From positions 1-23,261 of the forward strand of contig JACRGZ010000163.1 in NCBI GenBank assembly GCA_016234155.1: a DNA stretch of 23,261 nt. Reading direction: 5' to 3'. The notes below the pieces were generated by a model. That model did not search any database, was not told the DNA's origin, and saw only the letters and a list, made by a program, of their open reading frames with translations. The stretch comes from Nitrospirota bacterium (GTDB taxonomy: Bacteria > Nitrospirota > 9FT-COMBO-42-15 > HDB-SIOI813). A program made the position numbers and the translations under genes. The first letter of the stretch is position 1. The number at the start of each line of letters is the position of its first letter. Of this stretch, positions 13,656 through 21,307 are shown piece after piece.

Positions 13656-14864
13656 ATGTCAGAGGTTATGGATATAACAACAAATAATAGTGAGATAACG
13701 ACAAGGGAGATTTCCCTGAACATGGGGCCGCAGCACCCGTCAACCCATGGTGTCATGCACCTTGTGCTGCATCTGCAGGGTGAGAAGATATTAAGAGTAG
13801 AACCTGATATCGGATACCTCCACAGGGGGATGGAGAAGATTGCCGAGAACCTCCTCTACTGGCAGTTTGTACCATATACTGACAGACTTGACTACCTGAG
13901 CAGCATGACTAACAACCTCGCTTATGTAATGGCAGTGGAGAAGCTGCTCGGTATTGCTATCCCTGAGAGGGCCAAATATATAAGGGTTATAGTATCGGAG
14001 TTATCGCGTATTTCCAGTCATCTCCTCGCCGTTGGTGCATGGGGGCTTGATCTTGGGGCCATCACAATGGTCCTTTACGCCTTCAGGGAAAGGGAGATGG
14101 TAATGGATCTCTTCGAGATGCTCTGTGGGGCAAGGCTGACATACAACTACATGAGGATCGGCGGGGTAAGGGGGGACCTCCCTCCAGGTTTTAAAGAGAA
14201 GTGCGCAGATTTTGTCCGTATCTTCCCGAAACGGGTTGATGAATATGAGCAGCTTCTTACGGGGAACCGGATATGGCTGCAGAGGAATAAGGGGATCGGG
14301 GTGATATCAGCCAGGGACGCCGCAGACCTTGGTCTTACCGGACCTTCACTCAGGGGTTCAGGTGTTAAGTGGGATATAAGGAAGGATGAACCTTACCTTG
14401 TTTATGACAGGTTCGATTTTAATGTCCCGGTTGGGAAGAATGGCGACTGCTTTGACAGATACATGTGCAGGGTGGAGGAGATGAGGCAGGCGGCAAGGAT
14501 TATTTTACAGGCAATGCAGCAGATACCGGATGGGCCTGTGAATGCTGATATACCGGAGATAGTCCCGCCGCCCAGAGAGAACATGAACACAAATATGGAG
14601 GCGCTCATACACCATTTTAAAATAGTCTCTAACGGGTTTAATGCGCCTAAGGGTGAGGTCTACTCCTCCATTGAAGCCCCGAAGGGGGAGCTTGGATTTT
14701 ATATAATGAGTGATGGCTCTGAGAAACCATTCAGGGTAAAGATCAGGGCGCCGTCCTTTGTGGCCCTCCAGAGTATTGACCCTATGTCGAGGGGTGCATA
14801 TTTTGCTGACGTAGTGGCAGTTATATCGAGCCTTGATCCGGTGTTCGGAGAAGTAGATAAGTAA
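13656..14864 (+). CDS. nuoD: NADH-quinone oxidoreductase subunit D
   Basis: A 402-residue subunit related to NiFe-hydrogenase large subunits, without the metal site; with NuoB it lines the quinone cavity. The signature LNMGPQHPSTHGVMHLVL lies at residues 21-38, then GYLHRGMEK and a central helical region (ISSHLLAVGAWGLDLGA). The C-terminus shows SPDG-like SDGSEKPFRVKIRAPSF and DPVFGEVD, the family ending. An AGAGG before ATG 13656 is a moderate ribosome binding site. The stop codon sits within a 14-bp direct repeat shared with the gap to nuoE. Confidence 0.96.
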   Translation: MSEVMDITTNNSEITTREISLNMGPQHPSTHGVMHLVLHLQGEKILRVEPDIGYLHRGMEKIAENLLYWQFVPYTDRLDYLSSMTNNLAYVMAVEKLLGIAIPERAKYIRVIVSELSRISSHLLAVGAWGLDLGAITMVLYAFREREMVMDLFEMLCGARLTYNYMRIGGVRGDLPPGFKEKCADFVRIFPKRVDEYEQLLTGNRIWLQRNKGIGVISARDAADLGLTGPSLRGSGVKWDIRKDEPYLVYDRFDFNVPVGKNGDCFDRYMCRVEEMRQAARIILQAMQQIPDGPVNADIPEIVPPPRENMNTNMEALIHHFKIVSNGFNAPKGEVYSSIEAPKGELGFYIMSDGSEKPFRVKIRAPSFVALQSIDPMSRGAYFADVVAVISSLDPVFGEVDK

Positions 14865-14890
14865 GACGTGAGAAGTAAGACGTGAGACGT
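14860..14890 (+). repeat. short tandem repeat at the nuoD/nuoE junction
   Basis: The 14-bp unit AGTAAGACGTGAGA occurs twice in tandem, followed by a partial CGTGAGACGTG. The nuoD stop codon TAA lies within the first unit. A GTAAGAAGT-type relative stands before nuoD and another before nuoH. Confidence 0.6.
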
Positions 14891-14904
14891 GAAAGGAACG
14901 TAAA

Positions 14905-15369
14905 GTGCTTTCGGAAGTGGCTGTAAACGAGATCAAGGATATAACAACGAGGTATCCAACGAAACGCTCGTGTGTTATGCCGGCCCTCTATGTGATTCAA
15001 AAAGAGTATGGCTATATAACAGAAGAGGGTATGAGGGAGGTTGCCCGGATTCTCGGCGTCAGACCTGTCATAGTCTTTGAGGTTTCTACCTTCTACACCA
15101 TGTATAATAAAAAACCTGTAGGGAAATATCATGTTCAGGTTTGTACCAATATCGCATGTTCACTCTTAAACGGCGAGCATATTGTAAAGGTTATTTCAAG
15201 AAAATTAGGGATAAAGGTCAAGGAGACCACCACTGATAAAAAGTTTACACTCTCAACTGTTGAATGTCTCGGCTCCTGCGGGACTGCCCCGATGATGCAG
15301 GTAAATGACAGATATTATGAGAACCTTAGTGATGATAAGGTTGAGGAGATATTAAACGGCTTGAAATGA
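14905..15369 (+). CDS. nuoE: NADH-quinone oxidoreductase subunit E
   Basis: A 154-residue thioredoxin-fold subunit of the NADH-dehydrogenase module. It ligates the [2Fe-2S] cluster N1a through Cys80 and Cys85 (VCTNIAC) and Cys121 and Cys125 (ECLGSC), at normal spacing. The N-terminal helical bundle (ALYVIQKEYGYITEEGMREVARIL, then EVSTFYTMYN) is typical. The start is GTG 14905 with AAAGGAA 8 nt upstream. It sits after the nuoD-linked tandem repeat and ends 6 bp before nuoF, so E and F are coupled. Confidence 0.95.
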   Translation: MLSEVAVNEIKDITTRYPTKRSCVMPALYVIQKEYGYITEEGMREVARILGVRPVIVFEVSTFYTMYNKKPVGKYHVQVCTNIACSLLNGEHIVKVISRKLGIKVKETTTDKKFTLSTVECLGSCGTAPMMQVNDRYYENLSDDKVEEILNGLK

Positions 15370-15375
15370 AACATT

Positions 15376-16641
15376 ATGTTTGAACCTGTTTTGCTGAAAA
15401 ATATCAATATCCCCGATTCGTTTAAGATAGCCGCATATCTTAACAATGGCGGGTATCAGGCATTAAAGAAGGCCATTACACTCACTCCTGATACCATAAT
15501 CCAGATGGTAAAGGATTCCGGGCTGAGGGGACGTGGTGGTGCAGGGTTTTCTACCGGGCTTAAATGGAGCTTTATACCGAAGGACCCCACTATCCAGAAG
15601 TATCTCTGCTGTAATGCTGATGAGGGGGAGCCGGGCACATTCAAAGACAGGGCGATAATAGAGTATGATCCCCATCAGCTCATAGAGGGGATGGCCATTG
15701 CATCATACGCTATCGGTGCAGACACGGCATACATATATATACGCGGTGAGTTTGCACTTGGGGCTGACAGGCTTGAGGATGCTATCCGGGAGGCTTATGC
15801 AAAGGGGTATTTAGGCAAGAATATCCTGAAGAGTAATTTCAGTCTTGATATTTACGTCCACAGGGGGGCAGGGGCGTATATATGCGGCGAGGAGACGGCA
15901 CTCCTCGAATCAATAGAGGGACGGCGGGCGCTGCCCCGCATTAAACCGCCTTTCCCGGCACTGGTCGGCCTGTTTGGGAAACCTACAGTTATAAATAATG
16001 TGGAGACACTTGCCTGTGTACCCCACATTATCAACAGAGGTGCAATCTGGTTTGCCTCCATCGGACCGGCAAAAAGCCCCGGACCTAAGCTCTTTGGGGT
16101 AAGTGGAGGCGTCAATAAACCGGGGCTCTATGAGCTCCCCATGGGTACCCCCCTGCGGGAGATCATTTACACCCATGCAGGTGGTGTCAAGGCGGGGAGA
16201 ACCTTTAAGGCCGTTATACCTGGCGGCGTGTCTGCGCCTATGCTTGTTGAAAAAGACCTTGACACCCCGATGGATTTCGACTCTCTTGCCGCAAAGGGCT
16301 CAATGCTCGGAAGCGGGGCTGTTGTCGTGATAGATGACAACACGTGTATTGTCAAGGCAGCCCTTATTACACATGAGTTTTTCCATCATGAGTCTTGCGG
16401 AAAGTGCACCCCCTGCAGGGAGGGACTTGACTGGATAGCCAAGGTGATGCGCAGGATTGAGCACGGGGAGGGGAAAGAGGGCGACATTGATCTGCTCCTC
16501 AAGCTGTGCGTAGACATCTTTGGACGGACATTCTGTCCCCTTGGAGACGGGGCAGTAATGGCCCTCAGAGGCGCTGTAAATAATTTTAGGGAAGAGTTTG
16601 AGTACCATGTGGAGAATAAGAAATGCATGGTGAACAGCTAA
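15376..16641 (+). CDS. nuoF: NADH-quinone oxidoreductase subunit F (NADH-binding)
   Basis: A 421-residue subunit that oxidises NADH through FMN and passes electrons to N3. Visible motifs are the FMN/NADH glycine-rich loop GLRGRGGAGFSTGLKW (residues 50-65), CNADEGEPGTFKDR, and GAGAYICGEETALLESIEG. The N3 [4Fe-4S] ligands are Cys341, Cys344, Cys347 (SCGKCTPC) and Cys387 (TFCPLGDG). The length is normal. It starts 6 bp after nuoE. The gap to nuoG is long (306 bp) and filled by a nested insertion. Confidence 0.96.
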   Translation: MFEPVLLKNINIPDSFKIAAYLNNGGYQALKKAITLTPDTIIQMVKDSGLRGRGGAGFSTGLKWSFIPKDPTIQKYLCCNADEGEPGTFKDRAIIEYDPHQLIEGMAIASYAIGADTAYIYIRGEFALGADRLEDAIREAYAKGYLGKNILKSNFSLDIYVHRGAGAYICGEETALLESIEGRRALPRIKPPFPALVGLFGKPTVINNVETLACVPHIINRGAIWFASIGPAKSPGPKLFGVSGGVNKPGLYELPMGTPLREIIYTHAGGVKAGRTFKAVIPGGVSAPMLVEKDLDTPMDFDSLAAKGSMLGSGAVVVIDDNTCIVKAALITHEFFHHESCGKCTPCREGLDWIAKVMRRIEHGEGKEGDIDLLLKLCVDIFGRTFCPLGDGAVMALRGAVNNFREEFEYHVENKKCMVNS

Positions 16642-16710
16642 TGCAAAAGTCAAATATCAAAGTTCAAAATGACACGACCCACTTCGTGGGTACCCCGAAT
16701 TCAAAAAGGA

Positions 16711-16880
16711 GAGGCTCTTGCAAAAGTATAAAAATGGTGTCATTCCCGCATGGTTTTAGCGGGAATCTAGTGTTTTATTACAGAAAATCATATCCGTCCC
16801 CGAGTGTTTCTATCCCCGATAGAATCGCTCGGGGACGGATAGAAGATTTCGGGGATGACACAGACTTTTGCAAGAACCTC
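16711..16880. mobile_element. MITE-like element with 17-bp terminal inverted repeats
   Basis: The left terminus GAGGCTCTTGCAAAAGT (16711-16727) matches the reverse complement of the right terminus (16864-16880) at 16 of 17 bases. AGGA directly flanks both sides (16707-16710 and 16881-16884), a candidate 4-bp target duplication. Subterminal GTGTCAT/ATGACAC words also pair. At 170 bp it encodes no transposase, so it would depend on an autonomous relative elsewhere in the genome. Confidence 0.7.
16791..16841 (+). repeat. nested palindrome inside the MITE
   Basis: TATCCGTCCCCGAG (16791-16804) pairs perfectly with CTCGGGGACGGATA (16828-16841). Inside it TTCTATC (16808-16814) pairs with GATAGAA (16818-16824) around a CCC loop. 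It may be a second, later insertion into the MITE. Confidence 0.65.
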
Positions 16881-16947
16881 AGGATAATTAATTTTACATT
16901 TTAATCTGTCATTTTGATTTTTGATTTTTGACCTTTGATTTATCGAT

Positions 16948-19509
16948 ATGTCCACAGTAAAGATAAACGGTAAAGAGATTACAGTAGATGACGGGACGTT
17001 AATCCTTGATGCTGCGAGGATGGCCGGGTTTGAGATACCGACCATGTGTTATCATGCAAGGCTGAGTAAGCTTGCCTCCTGCAGGGTCTGTCTTGTCGAG
17101 ATAGTGGGGCAGAAGAAGCTCCAGCCGTCATGCGTGACCCCTGTGATGCACAACATGGAGGTTCTGACAGAATCTCCGGTTGTCAAGTCTGCAAGGTCAT
17201 CCATGATAGAACTCCTCCTCGCAAACCATCCGCTTGACTGTCCTGTGTGTGATAAAGGCGGGGAGTGTGAACTGCAGGATGTGACCTTTAAATTCGGTCC
17301 CAGAAATAGCCCCTTTGCTGAATGGAAGCGGCGGTTCAACGAAGAGGACTACATATTAAGCCCCGTAATTGTACAGAATACGAACAGGTGTATCCAGTGT
17401 AAGAGGTGTGTACGGATATGTGCAGAGGTTGTTGGAGCAGGTGTGCTTGGCTCTATCGGACGTGGTGCAGAGACGGAAGAGACGAGTTTTGTTAAGGGTT
17501 ACTTAGACTGTGACCACTGCGGGAACTGCATTGAGGTCTGTCCGGTAGGTTCTCTTATGAGCAGGCCGTACCGGTATAAGTCAAGGCCCTGGGACCTGAA
17601 AGGCGTTGATACTGTATGTACGTACTGCGGCACCGGCTGCCAGTTAACGGTGCAGGCAAGGGATGGCGAGGTGCTGAGGGTTATTTCTAAACCTGACAGC
17701 GGCATAAACAATGAGACTTTATGCGCGAGGGGGCGATTCGGCTACTCTTTTATAAACAGCCATGAGAGGCTTGTGACCCCAATGGTCAGGGTTAACGGTG
17801 TCCTTGAACCCTCTACATGGGATGAGGCGATCAAGGTTATAAGGCAAGGGTTAACTGGGGCCATAAAAATCGGAGAAAAGATAGGCGGCATTGCCTCGAG
17901 CAGGTTTACCAACGAAGAACTCTACCTCTTTCAGAAACTTATGAGAGTTGCGTTGAAGACAAACAACATAGACTCAAGCAGCAGGTGGCATACCGGTACG
18001 GTAAGGGACTATGTTGATATTATGGGGTTAAAGAACGGCGGTGTGTCAATATATGATGCCTTAAAGGCCGACTCATTGCTTATTATAGGGTCGGGTATCT
18101 CTGATGAGAACCCTGTGACAGATTATATTATCAGGCGTCTTTCAAGCTACAGGAAGATGAACATAATAATCGTCTCACCGCGGGGTTTAAGGCTTGACAG
18201 TTCGGCTGCAGTATCCATACGGCACAGGCCCGGGACAGAGGCGGAGGTAATCGGGGAGATCTCGAAGGTTATTGAGAAGAGTAAGGATGTGTCAAAAGAT
18301 AAGATCGCATCAGTAACATCTGCAGATTGGGGGGGCACAGGGTCAGCAGCAGAACTTATAAAGACCTCGAATTCCGTATCAATAGCGGTTGGAAATGATT
18401 TGTTGAGGACTCCTTTACAACTAAGTTTCCTGAAAACCTTTGTGGAGTTGTTAAAAGGACTCGGCAAGGATGTCAGACTCTTCCCGGTTCTTGACAGGGC
18501 AAACCAGAGGGGTGCCTGGGATATGGGTGTTCATCCGGGTATTCTTCCGGGATACAGGCACACGGACGAAGAAGGATTAGGATGTGACGGGATAATAGAG
18601 GCGGCGTTGAAAGGAGAGGTCGGTGCACTTTATGTGGCAGGGGAGGATATCATCTCTGATTTCCCCGATGGAGGGGCTGCAAAAGAGGCGCTCAGCAAGG
18701 TTAAGTTCCTCATAGTGCAGGATATATTCCTTACAGGGACAGCGAAAATGGCCAATGTAGTTCTTCCTGGTGCAAGCTTTGTCGAGAAAGAGGGGACATT
18801 TACAAATCAGGAGGGCCGGGTACAGAGATTAAGAAGGCTTTATAAACCCCATGGCGATGTGAAGGCTGACTGGGAGATATTTGTCTTGGTCGGCGAGGCA
18901 GTGGGGCATTCATTTCACTTCGGGTCTGTATCAGAGGTGTTTGAAGAGATAAGAGAAGTGGCGCCCATGTACCGTGAGATAAACTTTTATGGCCTGAATG
19001 GGGATGGTGCAATCCTGCAGGCGGCGGGTAGCGCCGACCTTTATGGTCGGCTTAATAAGTCAACCTCAACCCCCCCTTCCCCCACTTTAGAAAAGGGGGG
19101 GGTCTTTCAAAAGGGGGCGGGTAATAGTGGGGGGGGGGAAGACCCCGAGTATCCGTTTACCCTGATTACCGGCAATCACCTCTACCACTCAGGAAGGCTA
19201 TCTCTAAAGGCTGATACATTGAGAGACATCCTGTCTGAGGCCATTGTGGAGATCAGTGAGGAAGATGCGAATGATCTGAGGATCAATGAGGGTGATAAGG
19301 TGAGGGTAAAGGGTAAGAGGTATGAGGCTGCATTAACTGCTAAGATTAATAAAGGGTCAATGAGGGGGGTTGTATTCATACCGGAGAATTTTGATGACGT
19401 CCATGTAAATATGTTTTTTACAAAAGGGGAAGGATACCCGAAGGTTAGGGTAATTCACCCCCACCCTATCCCTCCCCCTTACAGGGGGAGGGAAAAAGGG
19501 AGGGGGTAG
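16948..19509 (+). CDS. nuoG: NADH-quinone oxidoreductase subunit G with in-frame repeat insertion
   Basis: This 853-residue iron-sulfur subunit passes electrons from NuoE/F towards NuoB. The ligands are complete. N1b uses Cys34, 45, 48, 62, and N5 uses His94, Cys98, 101, 107. The N4/N6-type ferredoxin motifs are CIQCKRCVRIC and CDHCGNCIEVCP. A CxxCxxxC-x27-C site (Cys224, 227, 231, 259) corresponds to N7. A molybdopterin-oxidoreductase-like domain follows, without cofactor evidence. Residues about 695-731 (SADLYGRLNKS through GNSGGGED) are encoded by a dispersed palindrome and G/C tracts and break the normal C-terminal domain. The last ~17 residues (HPHPIPPPYRGREKGRG) also come from a palindrome. 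The frame depends on G8 and G10 runs. It starts at ATG 16948. Confidence 0.93.
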   Translation: MSTVKINGKEITVDDGTLILDAARMAGFEIPTMCYHARLSKLASCRVCLVEIVGQKKLQPSCVTPVMHNMEVLTESPVVKSARSSMIELLLANHPLDCPVCDKGGECELQDVTFKFGPRNSPFAEWKRRFNEEDYILSPVIVQNTNRCIQCKRCVRICAEVVGAGVLGSIGRGAETEETSFVKGYLDCDHCGNCIEVCPVGSLMSRPYRYKSRPWDLKGVDTVCTYCGTGCQLTVQARDGEVLRVISKPDSGINNETLCARGRFGYSFINSHERLVTPMVRVNGVLEPSTWDEAIKVIRQGLTGAIKIGEKIGGIASSRFTNEELYLFQKLMRVALKTNNIDSSSRWHTGTVRDYVDIMGLKNGGVSIYDALKADSLLIIGSGISDENPVTDYIIRRLSSYRKMNIIIVSPRGLRLDSSAAVSIRHRPGTEAEVIGEISKVIEKSKDVSKDKIASVTSADWGGTGSAAELIKTSNSVSIAVGNDLLRTPLQLSFLKTFVELLKGLGKDVRLFPVLDRANQRGAWDMGVHPGILPGYRHTDEEGLGCDGIIEAALKGEVGALYVAGEDIISDFPDGGAAKEALSKVKFLIVQDIFLTGTAKMANVVLPGASFVEKEGTFTNQEGRVQRLRRLYKPHGDVKADWEIFVLVGEAVGHSFHFGSVSEVFEEIREVAPMYREINFYGLNGDGAILQAAGSADLYGRLNKSTSTPPSPTLEKGGVFQKGAGNSGGGEDPEYPFTLITGNHLYHSGRLSLKADTLRDILSEAIVEISEEDANDLRINEGDKVRVKGKRYEAALTAKINKGSMRGVVFIPENFDDVHVNMFFTKGEGYPKVRVIHPHPIPPPYRGREKGRG
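19033..19138 (+). repeat. palindrome and G/C tracts inside nuoG
   Basis: GCCGACC (19033-19039) pairs with GGTCGGC (19045-19051) around TTTAT. Then come C7 (19070-19076), TT, C5, CACTTTAGAAAA, G8 (19095-19102) and G10 (19129-19138). The layout equals the intergenic CCCCC...TTTAGAAAAGGGGG repeats at 22001-22024, but here it is kept in frame within a coding sequence. Confidence 0.75.
19470..19492 (+). repeat. palindrome encoding the NuoG tail
   Basis: CCCTCCCCCT (19470-19479) pairs with AGGGGGAGGG (19483-19492) around TAC, a 10-bp stem ending 17 bp before the nuoG stop. It encodes the IPPPYRGRE portion of the tail and lies just upstream of the ribosome binding site of the next gene. Confidence 0.7.
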
Positions 19510-19519
19510 GGAGAGCAAG

Positions 19520-19990
19520 ATGGTTGAGCCAAAGTCGCTGCGCGAAATATATTTTTTCTCAGACCTTAATGATAATGAGCTTGGAGTTATATCCAAGGTG
19601 TTAAAAGAAAAGGATTTCAAAACAGGAGCTACGGTCTTCAAAGAAGGTGAAGATGGCCAGTCCCTTTACATAATAAAGAGGGGGGAGGTTAAGGCGTGTA
19701 AGTCTACACCGGAGGGGGACCTGCTGACACTTATGCTGCACAAAGATGGAGAGATATTTGGAGAGATGTCATTTCTCGACGGCAGGCCCCGTTCAGCCAC
19801 AATAGTTGCAATTACGGATACAAAGACTTACGTGCTGGAGCAGGGGGACTTTGAAACGCTTGTAGATAATCACCCCCGGTTGATATACAAATTGCTCAAG
19901 AATATCGTATTTCATATCCATTCCATAGTGAGAGGGATGAACTCAAGATATTTAGAGATGATTAATTATATGTGGGGGAGGAAGAGATAA
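19520..19990 (+). CDS. cyclic nucleotide-binding domain protein inside the nuo operon
   Basis: A 156-residue protein consisting of one CRP-type cyclic nucleotide-binding domain. The beta-roll is recognisable (VFKEGEDGQSLYIIKRGEVKA). The phosphate-binding cassette FGEMSFLDGRPRSATIVA, with the Glu of GEM and the Arg before S-A-T, is intact, so cAMP or cGMP binding is plausible. After the C-helix there are only about 25 residues and no helix-turn-helix, so it is unlikely to be a transcription factor. The ATG follows GGGAGAGCAAG, 10 bp after nuoG. It could tune complex I assembly or activity by cNMP, or be a passenger. It is not a standard nuo gene. Confidence 0.85.
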   Translation: MVEPKSLREIYFFSDLNDNELGVISKVLKEKDFKTGATVFKEGEDGQSLYIIKRGEVKACKSTPEGDLLTLMLHKDGEIFGEMSFLDGRPRSATIVAITDTKTYVLEQGDFETLVDNHPRLIYKLLKNIVFHIHSIVRGMNSRYLEMINYMWGRKR

Positions 19991-19993
19991 ATT

Positions 19994-20070
19994 AGGTAGC
20001 AGGTAGCTGGTAGCAGGTAGCTGGTAGCTGGTAGCAGGTAGCTGGTAGCTGGTAGGAGGTAGCAGGTAAG
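19994..20070 (+). repeat. 7-bp tandem repeat (GGTAGC-A/T)
   Basis: About ten consecutive GGTAGC[A/T] units from 19995, with one GGTAGG variant at 20051, followed by a degenerate GTTAGAAG-type run up to the nuoH start. A 7-bp period is not codon-neutral and the array is non-coding. It occupies most of the gap before nuoH. Confidence 0.85.
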
Positions 20071-20130
20071 ACGTTAGAAGCAAGACAGTAGAAGTTAGAT
20101 GTAAGAAGTTAGACGTTGGAAAGGGGCTTT

Positions 20131-21153
20131 GTGTTTGATCTAATTAATATGAACCCTATGTTAGTCATGATCCTGGAAGTTTTATTAATCTGTGTTAAGG
20201 TCGTAGTGGTTTCTTTGATACTGTTCATGCTGCCCCTTCCTTTAACTTATATGGAGCGTAAAGTGGCAGGGCATATTCAGGTGAGGCTTGGGCCTTTCAG
20301 GACGGGGCCGCACGGTATACTGCAGCCCTTTGCAGATATGATAAAACTGATGTTCAAAGAAGATATTGTCCCTGCAAAGGCAGACAAGTGGCTCTTTAAG
20401 ATAGCCCCTGTAATAGCGATGGTTCCTGTATTTGCAGTATATGCCACTGTCCCATTCGGGGAGAGTATAACCATCCCATATATAAACAAAGAGATCACCA
20501 TGTACATATCTGATATGAATGTGGGCATACTCTATGTCCTTGCAATTGCGGGTATAAGCGTATACGGGATAATCCTCGGCGGCTGGGCATCAAACAGTAA
20601 ATATGCACTTTTTGGCGGCCTCCGTTCATCCGCGCAGATGATAAGCTATGAACTTGCACTCAGCTTTGCATGCGTAGGTGTAGTTATGCTTTCAAACTCC
20701 TTAAGCCTGGTAGATATAGTAAAATCCCAGAGTAACTGGCGCTGGAATATCCTATACCAGCCTGTAGGATTTTTTATATTCCTTATCGCAGGGATAGCGG
20801 AGATAAACCGTATACCCTTTGACATGCCTGAAGATGAGGGGACTCTCGGTGCCGGCTATCATGCAGAATACAGTGCAATGAGATTTGCATTCTTCATGCT
20901 TACAGAGTATGTAGCGATGGTCACCATCTCAACCTTAGCGGTTCTCCTCTTCTTCGGTGGATGGGACGGTCCTGGCTTTCTGCCGGGTATCGTATGGTTC
21001 GTGATAAAGGTCGTGGCATTCATATACCTGTTCATGTGGGCGAGATTTACTTATCCGAGATACAGGTTCGATCAATTGATGACAATCGGATGGAAGATAT
21101 TATTGCCGTTGTCATTGTTGAACATCTTGATTACGGGACTTGTGATTATATAA
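20131..21153 (+). CDS. nuoH: NADH-quinone oxidoreductase subunit H
   Basis: A membrane subunit of about 340 residues and eight helices that connects the quinone cavity to the proton-pumping arm. Diagnostic stretches are MERKVAGHIQVRLGPFRTGPHGILQPFADMIKLMFKED (quinone-site loop) and AEINRIPFDMPEDEGTLGAGYHAEYSAMRFA. GTG 20131 is preferred because GGAAAGGGG ends 5-6 nt upstream; TTG 20116 in the same frame, from the repeat tail, and ATG 20152 are alternatives. It ends LLNILITGLVII at a normal family length. The next gene is 154 bp away beyond a palindromic repeat. Confidence 0.95.
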   Translation: MFDLINMNPMLVMILEVLLICVKVVVVSLILFMLPLPLTYMERKVAGHIQVRLGPFRTGPHGILQPFADMIKLMFKEDIVPAKADKWLFKIAPVIAMVPVFAVYATVPFGESITIPYINKEITMYISDMNVGILYVLAIAGISVYGIILGGWASNSKYALFGGLRSSAQMISYELALSFACVGVVMLSNSLSLVDIVKSQSNWRWNILYQPVGFFIFLIAGIAEINRIPFDMPEDEGTLGAGYHAEYSAMRFAFFMLTEYVAMVTISTLAVLLFFGGWDGPGFLPGIVWFVIKVVAFIYLFMWARFTYPRYRFDQLMTIGWKILLPLSLLNILITGLVII

Positions 21154-21211
21154 GATGCAAATGGACATAAAATGGTCATGAACTGTGGGCTTACAAAGGG
21201 GGATGAAAATT

Positions 21212-21289
21212 ACCCCTCACCCCCCGATAAATACTTCGGGGGCAAGCTTTAATCCTCTCCCCTAAGGGGAGAGGGTAGGGTGAGGGGGT
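21212..21289 (+). repeat. nested palindrome between nuoH and nuoI
   Basis: ACCCCTCACCC (21212-21222) pairs with GGGTGAGGGG (from 21278). Inside, CCCCCGA (21221-21227) pairs with TCGGGGG (21236-21242), and CCTCTCCCCT (21254-21263) pairs with AGGGGAGAGG (21265-21274) through a single A. This dense cruciform-like element fills most of the gap. Confidence 0.75.
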
Positions 21290-21307
21290 TACGAAGGGCA
21301 TTTTCAG

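Larger units (their letters stand above)
16642..16947. other. nuoF-nuoG gap: AT-rich palindrome interrupted by a MITE
   Basis: The left flank (AAAGTCAAATATCAAAG, then TTCAAAATGACA) and the right flank (TGTCATTTTGATTTTTGATT, then TTTGACCTTTG) are imperfect inverted copies. The region between them is a separate MITE-like element. An open frame crossing from 16623 to 16904 is composed of these repeats and is not a gene. The nuoG start has no clear ribosome binding site, only AT-rich sequence. Confidence 0.6.

Noticed and set aside
16623..16904. Open frame across the nuoF-nuoG gap
   Set aside because: It overlaps the nuoF end and runs through the MITE. No coding-like composition or start signal was seen.
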